DNA from: Gammaproteobacteria bacterium
GTDB taxonomy: Bacteria; Pseudomonadota; Gammaproteobacteria; Eutrophobiales; Eutrophobiaceae
DNA: 41,024 nucleotides
Direction: 5' to 3'
Assembly (NCBI GenBank): GCA_021773235.1
Contig: JAJFKL010000002.1
Coordinates: forward strand, 1-41,024
The notes beneath the pieces were generated by a model that saw nothing but the letters and a program-made list of their open reading frames with translations, was not told where the DNA came from and did no database searches. Below are positions 1 to 7,335 of the stretch, piece by piece (the stretch's first letter is position 1; each line of letters begins with the position of its first letter). Made by a program: the position numbers and the translations under genes.

Positions 1-141
1 AACTCGATTATATTTAGCTTTGAATGCGAAAGTTTAAGGGTATGCGTCGAGGAGGCAAACAGGGAGGGCGCTAACCTTCGGTACGCTAACCTTCGGGGCG
101 CTGACCTTCAGGACGCTGACCTTCAGGACGCTAACCTTCGG
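1..141. repeat. Terminal direct repeat, left copy
   Basis: These 141 bases are identical to 40884-41024. The reading frame continues across the join, so the molecule is circular or terminally redundant in the assembly. An exact overlap of 141 equals the largest default k-mer of one common metagenome assembler, so the length may come from the software and need not be a biological terminal repeat. About 75 bases of the overlap lie in the pentapeptide tandem array; the other 66 are unique sequence and anchor the join. Confidence 0.97.
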
Positions 142-597
142 TACGCTAACCTTCGGGGCGCTGACCTTCGGGGCGCTAACCTTCGGGGCGCTGACCTTCA
201 GGACGCTGACCTTCAGGACGCTAACCTTCGGGGCGCTAACCTTCGGGGCGCTAAGAATAAAAAGCGAGCAATATTACCCTCTTTTCAGGTACCGCAAACA
301 GGTTCGCTTGAAGTATTTAAAAAAGTGTATTCTAGGCACCGCAGTCATATTTGTAAATTAAATATTCCTGATGGAGCAAGGCGTACAGCGACAATCATAG
401 GCCGCAAATGTCGCGCCGAATATGCAGAAGTAATTAGCATAGAGGGGGTAAGCGAGGCCTATAGTAGCTATAATTCTAGTACTATTTACAAAGTAGGTGA
501 AACCGTCAAACCTGATTTTTATGATGATGATTCATTTATAGAATGTGCTAACGGAATTCATTTTTTCTTAACAAGAGAAGAAGCAGAAAACTGGTAA
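1..597 (+). CDS. Pentapeptide-repeat protein, 3' portion (gene crosses the window ends)
   Basis: The gene begins at 40851 and continues in the same frame from position 1, giving about 209 residues. After a short N-terminal region there are 12 consecutive pentapeptides of the form A(N/D)L(R/Q)x, encoded at 67-246, which should form a right-handed quadrilateral beta-helix. The C-terminal part, from about residue 120, has a conserved core with RKCRAE, YxVGExV and the ending GIHFFxTREEA. I recognise this as the DUF5758-type domain that follows pentapeptide repeats in other phage proteins. Function is unknown; pentapeptide proteins can mimic DNA or act as scaffolds. It is the second gene after the promoter at 40661. 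Confidence 0.9.
   Translation, partial: NSIIFSFECESLRVCVEEANREGANLRYANLRGADLQDADLQDANLRYANLRGADLRGANLRGADLQDADLQDANLRGANLRGAKNKKRAILPSFQVPQTGSLEVFKKVYSRHRSHICKLNIPDGARRTATIIGRKCRAEYAEVISIEGVSEAYSSYNSSTIYKVGETVKPDFYDDDSFIECANGIHFFLTREEAENW
67..246 (+). repeat. 15-bp tandem repeat array encoding pentapeptides
   Basis: Twelve 15-base units read GGC/TAC/GAC-GCT-AAC/GAC-CTT-CGG/CAG with almost no synonymous variation: alanine is always GCT and leucine always CTT. A five-unit block recurs within the array. Such DNA-level uniformity suggests recent expansion by slippage or unequal exchange, so copy number may vary between relatives or be wrong in the assembly. Confidence 0.95.
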
Positions 598-613
598 AAG
601 AGGATTAAATAAT

Positions 614-853
614 ATGGCAAAACACAGTACTAATATTTTCTGTAATAGGAAGGGCTTCGTTCGACTCTGTAAAAAGGTGAAGGATGGAATTGTGCTTCAT
701 GAAGGTGGTATTCTGAGAGTCACAGCCCTTGATTTAATTGCTGAAAGGCTGAATGCCCGGGATGAAAGAAGGGAACGAAAATACAAGCGGTTTTTAGAAG
801 CGCAGGAAGAATTGCTGAACGGTCCTGAACAGAAACGGCTGCATGCAGTATGA
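614..853 (+). CDS. Hypothetical basic protein, 79 aa
   Basis: I do not recognise a family. The protein is rich in lysine, arginine and glutamate, and residues 40-70 (about RLNARDERRERKYKRF) look strongly helical. An AGAGGA ribosome binding site lies about nine bases before the ATG. It overlaps the next gene by four bases (ATGA), indicating translational coupling in an early operon. Confidence 0.75.
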   Translation: MAKHSTNIFCNRKGFVRLCKKVKDGIVLHEGGILRVTALDLIAERLNARDERRERKYKRFLEAQEELLNGPEQKRLHAV

Positions 854-1131
854 GTAGATTAACAAAATACGATAGTTTACCTCATGGTGCCCTGACGAGT
901 ATAGTATTTAATTCGTCGGGGCGCTTTTTGCATTCCCATGCTGAGAGACCAGAACGAAAGTTTATAGGGAGTGTTACCTACTTTTTTCTAGATGGTGTAG
1001 AGACCGGGTATAAATGCGATGGATGCTATGATGCAATTGCTATCAGTCGTGAATGGGGGCCTAACACTAGGGACAGCTTACACTTTAAAGAATTCGACAC
1101 AATCCAAACGATAACTGGGAGAATAGCATGA
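850..1131 (+). CDS. Hypothetical protein, 93 aa
   Basis: The start overlaps the previous stop (ATGA) and the stop overlaps the next start, so the gene sits tightly in a coupled run. It contains a CxxC at about residues 56-59 and no other motif I recognise. No function assigned. Confidence 0.7.
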   Translation: MSRLTKYDSLPHGALTSIVFNSSGRFLHSHAERPERKFIGSVTYFFLDGVETGYKCDGCYDAIAISREWGPNTRDSLHFKEFDTIQTITGRIA

Positions 1132-1397
1132 CTAATTCTACTAAAGAAAAATTTCCAGATTGGTATTCTAAATTATGGACATGCATAATAGGGGCAGTAA
1201 TAGGTGTAATAACCTGTATTTTTGTGCTGACTATATCTAACACTGTGTATTATAACCAATCGAAAGTTTACACTGAAGCGAGAGAGCAGTGTTATATTTT
1301 GACAGATGATGTTAGATGCTTATTATTGGCCAGTGTAGAACATGAAAATATAAATCAGTATCTGGTGGACCAGTACGCAGATTTTATAGGAAAATAA
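1128..1397 (+). CDS. Small membrane protein, 89 aa
   Basis: One strong transmembrane segment lies at about residues 19-40 (IIGAVIGVITCIFVLTI), with a charged N-terminus ahead of it and a mostly hydrophilic C-terminal tail of about 45 residues. This suggests a single-pass inner-membrane protein. It overlaps the preceding gene by four bases. The family is not recognised; roles in superinfection exclusion or host membrane takeover are possible but unsupported. Confidence 0.7.
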   Translation: MTNSTKEKFPDWYSKLWTCIIGAVIGVITCIFVLTISNTVYYNQSKVYTEAREQCYILTDDVRCLLLASVEHENINQYLVDQYADFIGK

Positions 1398-1410
1398 AGG
1401 GAGGATAAAC

Positions 1411-1518
1411 ATGCTTAAAAATATAGGATTAATTATATTTATTTTAATAAGTGATGACTGGGTACCTCCTATACTGGGTATCGGTATTACTTTATATGTA
1501 TTATATACATGGGTATAA
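1411..1518 (+). CDS. Very small membrane protein, 35 aa
   Basis: The 35-codon frame has a good GGGAGGAT ribosome binding site six bases before ATG. The peptide is almost entirely hydrophobic: ILIIFILI-like residues 5-13, then IGITLYVLYTW to the end. This fits one or two short membrane segments. No homologue is recognised. The ribosome binding site and the exact fit between neighbouring genes are the main support. Confidence 0.55.
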   Translation: MLKNIGLIIFILISDDWVPPILGIGITLYVLYTWV

Positions 1519-1544
1519 GTAACCGCTTAACAACAGGTGCGCCT

Positions 1545-1862
1545 ATGACACCTGACAAATTAATAGCTACACATGCTGGAGGCTGGGAATTATACCTTGC
1601 TTCCAGCGCTGTATCTAAAACTAAAAATCACTGGGTCAATGTTAAGCTGGTACGACCTGGTTCACATAAAGGTAAAACTAATTTTTGGTTGTCCTACTGC
1701 ACGACAGGCCAACATTTCAGAGAAGAAAAAGTGTATCATGCTTTATTTGCCATAGGCGGTGATTTTACGCCAGCGCTTGACACATGGGTCGAGGAGCAGA
1801 TAAACTTATGGGTAGAAAAAGGTGAAGCTGTCACACCAACTATTGAGAGCATTCTAGAATGA
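1545..1862 (+). CDS. Hypothetical protein, paralogue of the 2860 gene
   Basis: I chose the ATG at 1545 because AGGTG lies six bases upstream; an in-frame ATG at 1509 has no ribosome binding site and lies inside the preceding small gene. The 105-residue product shares a clear core with the protein at 2860-3210: GWxLY, WVNxKL, NxWLSYxTTxQxFR. The two are therefore duplicates of an unrecognised family, probably a small beta-rich domain. No function is known. Confidence 0.75.
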   Translation: MTPDKLIATHAGGWELYLASSAVSKTKNHWVNVKLVRPGSHKGKTNFWLSYCTTGQHFREEKVYHALFAIGGDFTPALDTWVEEQINLWVEKGEAVTPTIESILE

Positions 1863-1872
1863 GGTATTTTAC

Positions 1873-2676
1873 ATGAGTATAAACGATAATCCACATAAAT
1901 TTAATACGTATCAATTTGCAGTGTGCGCATTGAGTAATTTTGTAACATTAAGCGATGCTACCGCCAAATTAGACGAACTTAATGACAAGCATAGCCGAGC
2001 ATGTCAGGAGTTAAGAGACCTTAGGCGAGAAAATGAAAAGATTAAAGAAGCCTGTGACTGGGGCAACGCTTTTGCTAAAGGGATTTTGAGAACAAATATC
2101 AAATTACTAGCTGAAATAACACGTTTAAAGGCTAAGATAACAGAAAAAGGTTATGTTCCTGCACCCGGAGATGTGTTCACAGTAGGGCCAAATAAAGTTT
2201 GTAGTGACCGCTCATACCAGGACCGCGAATGGAAATGCCTGAGTAATAATGGCTTGACTTTAGAGATTCAGGGGACAGAGTACACTCCCCACCGGTATAA
2301 TTTCTGCGGCACAGATAAAAAACGCCGCATTACGGTGTCAGATTTTGACTTTGCAAAAGTTGAGCAGCAAATAGCGGCACCAGAGGTCCGCCAGAAGCAG
2401 GAAGAAAAGGGATTGACTGCGCTAGAAGTAAAGGAAAAATATGGGGTAGACTTGGACAAGCCTATAATAGCCGAAAGTGGTGGGGCTATTTACTTATTAA
2501 TACCCAACCTAGCATCTGATTCGTATCAAGCAGTGAACGGTTATAATTGGTTTAATCTAGCAGAAGGGAGGCTTAATAGCTGTCGTACATGGCCTACTGC
2601 AGCTGAAGTGCTAGCGGCCTATAACTCCTGTTACTCTTTTTCCAATCCAGATGCACAGCACGTAGTGCGTTATTAA
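1873..2676 (+). CDS. Hypothetical coiled-coil protein, 267 aa
   Basis: Residues 28-95 have heptad-like spacing and high E/K/R content (DELNDKHSRACQELRDLRRE), consistent with a coiled coil. The remaining part is a mixed region with scattered cysteines and a QKQEEKGLT linker at about 173-181. A GAGG ribosome binding site precedes the ATG. I recognise no enzymatic motif. The three-part look (coil, central beta domain around 95-165, C-terminal domain) may reflect modular phage shuffling. Confidence 0.75.
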   Translation: MSINDNPHKFNTYQFAVCALSNFVTLSDATAKLDELNDKHSRACQELRDLRRENEKIKEACDWGNAFAKGILRTNIKLLAEITRLKAKITEKGYVPAPGDVFTVGPNKVCSDRSYQDREWKCLSNNGLTLEIQGTEYTPHRYNFCGTDKKRRITVSDFDFAKVEQQIAAPEVRQKQEEKGLTALEVKEKYGVDLDKPIIAESGGAIYLLIPNLASDSYQAVNGYNWFNLAEGRLNSCRTWPTAAEVLAAYNSCYSFSNPDAQHVVRY

Positions 2677-2705
2677 ATTTTAAAACAAAACAAGAGGAGT
2701 ACAGC

Positions 2706-2867
2706 ATGACAATAGAAAATGAAAATGAAGAGGAGGATGACGAAGTATTATACTATGACCATGTTAATGGAGACTGTAGTGCTAATTGTCCACATTGTAA
2801 TAACCATTTAGCTGATGAAGCCATAGGTGACTTAGCAGATGTCATAAGGAACACTAACGATGCCTAA
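2706..2867 (+). CDS. Small acidic zinc-ribbon-like protein, 53 aa
   Basis: The gene has an AAGAGGAG ribosome binding site. The acidic N-terminus (ENENEEEDDE) is followed by CSANCPHCNNH, three cysteines and two histidines that could bind one zinc ion. The stop overlaps the next ATG (2860) by eight bases. Function is unknown. Confidence 0.6.
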   Translation: MTIENENEEEDDEVLYYDHVNGDCSANCPHCNNHLADEAIGDLADVIRNTNDA

Positions 2868-3210
2868 AGGCTATTCCGATAAACCAAGAAAATCGATAGG
2901 TAAAGCCCCCAGAGATGGGGGCACTATCATAGGTAACCACGAATTCGGCTGGATACTGTATGAACTAAGCATAAAAACAACTGACCGCGAAGTAACCTGG
3001 GTCAATACTAAATTGATATCGAGTTATGAAAGAAACGGACGGTGTAATTATTGGCTATCATATAACACCACCAAACAAGAATTTAGAATCACATCAGATT
3101 ATAAAAAGCTTGACTTAGATTATTCTGATGTGCTAGAATGGGCAGGAGTTACCATTCAGAAATGGTACGATGCTAAAACAGAAACCTTACTAGAGGATAT
3201 GCTTTCTTAA
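2860..3210 (+). CDS. Hypothetical protein, paralogue of the 1545 gene
   Basis: The 116-residue product aligns with the 1545-1862 product over about 65 residues: GWILYEL, WVNTKLIS, NYWLSYNTTKQEFR. Divergence outside these blocks is high, so the duplication is old or each copy was acquired separately. The N-terminus is lysine-rich. The gene abuts the SPFH gene with no gap. Confidence 0.75.
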   Translation: MPKGYSDKPRKSIGKAPRDGGTIIGNHEFGWILYELSIKTTDREVTWVNTKLISSYERNGRCNYWLSYNTTKQEFRITSDYKKLDLDYSDVLEWAGVTIQKWYDAKTETLLEDMLS

Positions 3211-3726
3211 ATGTTCGCACGAATAATAGACGCTTTCATAAACATCATCGACCTGTTCTTTTTTGCAGTAGTCGTTGATGAGTTTGAAGGCGGTGTCATT
3301 TTACGATTAGGAAAATACCAGCGAGATTTAAAACCTGGTATTAACTTTTATTGGCCATTAAGTATAGAGACTTATATGTCCGATAACATAGTTTTAAAAA
3401 CTGAAGGTTTAAATTCGCAGTCTTTAACAACTAAATGCGGGACCACAGTGCTCATAGGTGTCTTTATTTCATATTGGATACGGAATAAAAGACGCTGGCT
3501 ACTGGAAGTAGAAGATGCTGACTCAGTTTTAGCTGATTTAACTTACGGAGTCATAGGCCGGCAGGTCGCGCAGACCAACTGGGAAGATATCTATAGGCAA
3601 GAATTCCAGGATAAAGTCTACGACGAATTAAAAGTAGTTGCCTCTAAAAAATTGGGTGTCACACTAGATGGGATTCAATTTTCAGATTTAACTAAATCAA
3701 AAACACTAAGAATAGTGCAGGAATAA
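3211..3726 (+). CDS. SPFH/band-7 (stomatin/HflK-like) membrane protein
   Basis: An N-terminal hydrophobic segment (residues 5-23) is followed by the hallmark band-7 start EGGVILRLGKYxRDLKPGINFYWPL at about 26-50. The remainder has beta and helical character typical of the SPFH fold, and the protein is short (171 residues) compared with bacterial stomatins or HflK/HflC. Bacterial SPFH proteins form membrane rings and can modulate FtsH proteolysis. In a phage this could influence host membrane domains or the stability of regulators, but that is inference. It starts immediately after the previous stop. Confidence 0.85.
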   Translation: MFARIIDAFINIIDLFFFAVVVDEFEGGVILRLGKYQRDLKPGINFYWPLSIETYMSDNIVLKTEGLNSQSLTTKCGTTVLIGVFISYWIRNKRRWLLEVEDADSVLADLTYGVIGRQVAQTNWEDIYRQEFQDKVYDELKVVASKKLGVTLDGIQFSDLTKSKTLRIVQE

Positions 3727-3729
3727 AAT

Positions 3730-4002
3730 ATGCAAACTAAAAAGATAAGTCAAGTAGAAGCAAGACGTTTAAAAAAACGTGTCGAATATTTAGAGAGGAT
3801 TATAGAAAGTAATTCTACTAGCTACAGTGTGCACCGACACTACGGGACTGAAATAGCAGCTATACGAACAGGAGCTAAAGGGGTTAATGCCTCAATACTG
3901 ACAGCGTTGAAATTAAAACATGAAGTGGTAGTCCGCTTAGACCCTGATAATACTGATATATTAAGATTTTATGCGGCCAACAAGCCTCGGGCAACCTTAT
4001 GA
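3730..4002 (+). CDS. Hypothetical protein, 90 aa
   Basis: The basic, helical N-terminus (ARRLKKRVEYLERIIE) is followed by a short mixed region. The stop overlaps the next gene's ATG (ATGA at 3999), so it is probably coupled to the resolvase. No family is recognised; a small DNA-binding role is possible but unsupported. Confidence 0.7.
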   Translation: MQTKKISQVEARRLKKRVEYLERIIESNSTSYSVHRHYGTEIAAIRTGAKGVNASILTALKLKHEVVVRLDPDNTDILRFYAANKPRATL

Positions 4003-4499
4003 TTATAGGGATAGACCCTGGCAACACAGGTGCCATAGTAGAATATCATTCTGATTCGCATATCATAATGCACGACATGCCAGTGACACCTAAATTATCT
4101 GGTAAAGGATTAAAAGTTAATGAAGATTTATTATGTAATTTGTTTGACAGCATAGGACCTACTGAGGTATACTGTGCATTCGTAGAGCAAGTAAATGCAA
4201 TGCCACCTGGAGGTGGGAGGTCAGCAGGGGCTACATCCATGTTTGGTTTCGGGGAAGGATTCGGAATCATAAAAGGATGCTTAGCTGGGTTAGGAATCAG
4301 GCGAGAGTATGTGGTCCCTGCTACATGGAAGAAGCAATTTGGATTATTAAAACGGGATAAAGATGCCGCAAGAACTTATGCACTGCAGCGGTTCCCATCA
4401 GTAGTAAAAGAATTAGCACGAAAGAAAGACATAGGCAGAGCAGATGCCCTTCTTATAGCAAGTTATGGTTACGATAAATTACTAGGAGAAATAATGTAA
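3999..4499 (+). CDS. RuvC-like Holliday junction resolvase
   Basis: This RNase H-fold nuclease would resolve branched DNA during replication, recombination or packaging. The N-terminal GIDPGNTGAI carries the first catalytic aspartate (D6). FVEQV supplies E63, and DIGRADALLIA near the C-terminus supplies D149, with D144 nearby. The 166-residue length matches phage RuvC proteins. The central glycine-rich segment (PPGGGRSAGA) fits the family's flexible region. It overlaps neighbours on both sides (ATGA at 3999; stop/start at 4499), so it belongs to the replication operon. Confidence 0.88.
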   Translation: MIIGIDPGNTGAIVEYHSDSHIIMHDMPVTPKLSGKGLKVNEDLLCNLFDSIGPTEVYCAFVEQVNAMPPGGGRSAGATSMFGFGEGFGIIKGCLAGLGIRREYVVPATWKKQFGLLKRDKDAARTYALQRFPSVVKELARKKDIGRADALLIASYGYDKLLGEIM

Positions 4500-4987
4500 T
4501 GAGCAAGCCAATAGTTTATTTAGCAGGTGCCATAGCAGGTACAAATTACAAAGACGCTACAGACTGGCGCACTGAAGCCGCCGCTGTCTTAAAAGATAGC
4601 TATGGTATAAAAACATTAGACCCGTTGAGGGCTAAAGAATCTTTAAAAGAATGTAATAATGGTGTGATAAATAAAGATTGTTTAACTTACGCCACAAATG
4701 GGCCCTTCTTTTCATGCAAAGGTATTCTTGCTCGTGATTTTAATGATGTAAAGAGAGCTGATATCCTCCTGGTTAATCTACTTAACCTTGAAGAGATTAG
4801 TGTAGGCACGAGTATTGAACTAGGCTGGGCTTATGCTTATCAAAAGCCTGTTGTCGTCCTCATAGAGGATAACAAAATTAATGTGCATGAAAGGCATCCC
4901 ATGGTCGCTGCTTCTCTCGGCCCTTTTAGATACAGCAATATCTATGATGCTATAGATGCAGTTCACACTATCCTGGGAGTAGATTAA
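4499..4987 (+). CDS. Nucleoside 2-deoxyribosyltransferase-like protein
   Basis: The YLAGAIAG start, the D80/D83 region before VKRADILLVNL, and SVGTSIELGWAYA with probable nucleophile E107 match the nucleoside 2-deoxyribosyltransferase/DUF4406 fold. These enzymes cleave or exchange the N-glycosidic bond of deoxynucleosides or their 5'-monophosphates. At 162 residues it is of normal length. Its neighbour is a dATP/dGTP diphosphohydrolase-like gene, so the pair probably adjusts nucleotide pools or salvages bases. The substrate cannot be read from sequence. Confidence 0.82.
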   Translation: MSKPIVYLAGAIAGTNYKDATDWRTEAAAVLKDSYGIKTLDPLRAKESLKECNNGVINKDCLTYATNGPFFSCKGILARDFNDVKRADILLVNLLNLEEISVGTSIELGWAYAYQKPVVVLIEDNKINVHERHPMVAASLGPFRYSNIYDAIDAVHTILGVD

Positions 4988-5388
4988 TGGCTAATGAGAA
5001 AAAGAAAATCACTTCAGGTTTAAAAGATACCGGTGCTCGTAGAAATTTTTCAACAGGTGCAGAACGGGATGCAGCAGAAGCTAAAGGTAGACCTGATTTA
5101 AGGCCGGTACATGCCCTGCATAAATTTGATGTGCATTGCGAAAAAGGAGCCATAAAATATGCTGCCCGTAATTGGGAGAAAGGCATGCCCCTTTCTGTGT
5201 ATTATAATTCAGCTACACGTCATGCTGAAAAATTATTAGCAGGGTACACTGATGAAGACCACGAAGCAGCCTGGTTGTGGAATGTAATGTGCTTCATTGA
5301 AACTAAACACCGGATTGAAGTTGGTATACTTCCAAAAGAATTAAATGATATGCCTACTACATTCGCAGCATTGGAGCCTAATTTCTAA
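4987..5388 (+). CDS. dATP/dGTP diphosphohydrolase N-terminal-like protein (former DUF5664)
   Basis: The core RPDLRPVHAL, EKGAIKYAARNWEKG (residues 52-66) and SATRH...GYTDEDH...WN (75-99) is typical of this widespread phage family. Related proteins belong to all-alpha NTP pyrophosphohydrolases, with acidic residues binding magnesium. The start shares bases with the previous stop. In phages using 2-aminoadenine a related activity removes dATP or makes precursors, but no purZ-type synthetase is seen here, so general pool control is more likely. Confidence 0.75.
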   Translation: MANEKKKITSGLKDTGARRNFSTGAERDAAEAKGRPDLRPVHALHKFDVHCEKGAIKYAARNWEKGMPLSVYYNSATRHAEKLLAGYTDEDHEAAWLWNVMCFIETKHRIEVGILPKELNDMPTTFAALEPNF

Positions 5389-5616
5389 ATGAGTGAATCA
5401 ATACTAGAATTGTGGAAAGAAGTTCTTAAGAAAGCGGTAGATGATGCTAAAGAAGGACCGAGCGAACGGGAGATAAAGGATTACATTTACTGCACGAAGG
5501 CTAATGCTAAAGAATGGATAAAGGGTAAATCAGAAGAGCCAGGTAGTTTTATCTGGGTGTGTGATTTACTAGACTTACAACCAAGCGCAGTGCGCAGGGA
5601 AATATTCGGGAGATGA
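5389..5616 (+). CDS. Small hypothetical protein, possible DNA-binding fold, 75 aa
   Basis: The product is all-helical by eye, ending in FIWVCDLLDLQPSAVRREIF. Short phage proteins with this WVC..L...P..VR tail are common and resemble a helix-turn-helix, but no function is established. It starts right after the preceding stop codon. Confidence 0.65.
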   Translation: MSESILELWKEVLKKAVDDAKEGPSEREIKDYIYCTKANAKEWIKGKSEEPGSFIWVCDLLDLQPSAVRREIFGR

Positions 5617-5652
5617 CACCTGAAAAGATTTTAAATGTACGGGCGGAGGTGA

Positions 5653-5859
5653 ATGATGAGTGACCCACTCTGCGATAGATGCCATCAAGAGTACCATTTA
5701 ACGCTAACGGTTAAATATAGGATGCTTTGCGCTCTATGTATGGAAAGAGAATTTGAATATTCGTTGCGGGAATCACTAGAGGAAAAAGAAGCCTTTGAGA
5801 TTAAGAAAGCATCATGGAAAGCAATGTGGGAAGACATTAATAAAGGGGATAAGAAATGA
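5653..5859 (+). CDS. Small zinc-finger-like protein, 68 aa
   Basis: The N-terminal half has CDRC and, 18 residues later, CALC, a four-cysteine zinc-ribbon pattern. The C-terminal half is a charged helix. The GGGCGGAGGTG ribosome binding site lies close upstream, and either of two adjacent ATG codons (5653, 5656) could be used. It overlaps the next ATG by four bases. Probably a regulatory or adaptor protein; no family assigned. Confidence 0.65.
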   Translation: MMSDPLCDRCHQEYHLTLTVKYRMLCALCMEREFEYSLRESLEEKEAFEIKKASWKAMWEDINKGDKK

Positions 5860-5978
5860 AAGAGATTAAATACTTTTTTGTAGCATTAGCTATCTTTCCT
5901 GTGACACCTGTGGTAGGCTTCATTGCTGTTTACTATGAACCAATATTTATAGACTGGATACAAGGATTATTATTCTGA
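5856..5978 (+). CDS. Very small membrane protein, 40 aa
   Basis: The frame opens with ATGA overlap to the previous gene and ends two bases before the helicase ATG. Hydrophobic residues 5-27 (FFVALAIFPVTPVVGFIAVYY) could span the membrane once, leaving a short amphipathic tail. The precise fit between neighbours supports a real gene. Function is unknown. Confidence 0.6.
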   Translation: MKEIKYFFVALAIFPVTPVVGFIAVYYEPIFIDWIQGLLF

Positions 5979-5979
5979 A

Positions 5980-7323
5980 ATGGCGGACCAACTAAAATTT
6001 TTCCAGGAAGTGGGACGGGATTACCTAGCTTCCAAGACAAGGGCTTTACTCGCAGACCAGATGCGCTTGGGTAAAACACCGCAAGCAATCACGGCTTGCG
6101 ATAAGGTTCGTGCCAGTAAAGTTTTAGTTGCCTGTCCTGCTATAGCAAGACCTGTATGGAAAGAACATTTTAAAGAATGGTCAAGTGAAGGGCGCTCTAT
6201 TCAGACTTTAACTAACCCAGGGCAGTATATAGAAGCGGAGAACACTGTAGCCATAGCATCTTATGATTATATAAGAAGTAATAAAGCTGACTTAGTAAAA
6301 AATAGATGGGATGTTTTAATACCAGATGAATCCCACTTCTTAAAATCTATTAATGCACAGCGCACTAAAGCTATCTTTGCTAAGGGTGGACTAGGCTGGT
6401 TCTCTGACAGAATATGGTGCTTATCAGGTACTCCCGCACCAAATAACCCGAGTGAATTATGGCCTATCTTAACTGCCTTCGGTTTAATCAGAATGACTTA
6501 CTATGATTTTGTAAATTATTTCTGTACGACTAATGGCGATGGTAAACCAACCGGGGCGAGAGCAGACCACGTTGAAGAACTTCGTGCTATAATAAAGAAA
6601 TTCACTTTACGAAGACTTAAAAAACAGGTGGCCCCCGAATTGCCAGAATGTACTTTAGAAGATGTACCCGTAGAATCTAGTACAGAATTTTTAGATTTAA
6701 TACGCCCTATCGAGTGCGACGACATGATGATTCGCGCCCAGGGACAAGCTAGAGATTTAAAAATTGCATTAGATAAAATCCCAGCGGACCAACACGCACA
6801 ATACATGACTTTAAATGCTGATAATTACGTGACATTACGTAGAGTAAATGCTATACTCAAAACTCCAGCGGCTTTTGAAACTATTAAATTCGAAATAGAA
6901 AATAATTTAGTTGACAAGTTAGTTATCTTTTGTTATCATCGTGAACCTATAAAGCTGTTAGCAAATTTATTACCAGCTGAAGGAATTAAAACAGGTGTAT
7001 TGTATGGTGGAACTCCAGAAAAGAAACGAGAGTCAGCAATCAAAGCTTTTAAAAGACCAAGTAAAGAGGGCGGTTCAAGAGTACTTGTCTGCCAAATACT
7101 CGCTGCAGGTACAGCCATCGATTTATCCGTTGCCTGCGAAGGAATCGCTCTTGAAGAGGACTGGGTTCCAGGTAATAATGCACAAGCATTTGAAAGGATG
7201 GGCGGTTATAAACAAACTAACCCTATATCAATACGCAAATTGTACTTGCCAGATAGTATTGACGTAGAAGTAGCAAGGACCTTAACTAGGAAAGAGAAAG
7301 AACTTAGTTCTATATTTGATTAA
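5980..7323 (+). CDS. SNF2-type superfamily 2 helicase
   Basis: The order of motifs is that of SNF2 family ATPases: Q-motif region, MRLGKT (residues 28-33, Walker A), DESH (116-119, Walker B), LSGTP (148-152, motif III), and a C-terminal RecA lobe with VIFCYH, VLVCQ and AAGTAIDL (motif V). Motif VI reads QAFERMGGYKQ, where most SNF2 proteins have QxxxRxxRxGQ, so the second arginine is replaced by glycine. The 447-residue length is typical of phage SNF2 helicases. It probably remodels DNA at forks or during recombination alongside the nuclease and binding protein downstream. Confidence 0.88.
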   Translation: MADQLKFFQEVGRDYLASKTRALLADQMRLGKTPQAITACDKVRASKVLVACPAIARPVWKEHFKEWSSEGRSIQTLTNPGQYIEAENTVAIASYDYIRSNKADLVKNRWDVLIPDESHFLKSINAQRTKAIFAKGGLGWFSDRIWCLSGTPAPNNPSELWPILTAFGLIRMTYYDFVNYFCTTNGDGKPTGARADHVEELRAIIKKFTLRRLKKQVAPELPECTLEDVPVESSTEFLDLIRPIECDDMMIRAQGQARDLKIALDKIPADQHAQYMTLNADNYVTLRRVNAILKTPAAFETIKFEIENNLVDKLVIFCYHREPIKLLANLLPAEGIKTGVLYGGTPEKKRESAIKAFKRPSKEGGSRVLVCQILAAGTAIDLSVACEGIALEEDWVPGNNAQAFERMGGYKQTNPISIRKLYLPDSIDVEVARTLTRKEKELSSIFD

Positions 7324-7335
7324 CCGGAGAAAAGT

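Noticed and set aside
67..246. CRISPR array from the regular repeats
   Set aside because: The 15-base units are contiguous and in frame, coding pentapeptides; there are no spacers.
4987..5388. Possible 2-aminoadenine (Z) genome, from the dATP/dGTP hydrolase and family A polymerase
   Set aside because: No PurZ-type adenylosuccinate synthetase and no HD-type DatZ were seen, so the key steps are missing.
5613..5663. 16-codon frame with ATGA overlap
   Set aside because: Too short to support as a gene; it may only aid coupling to the next gene.
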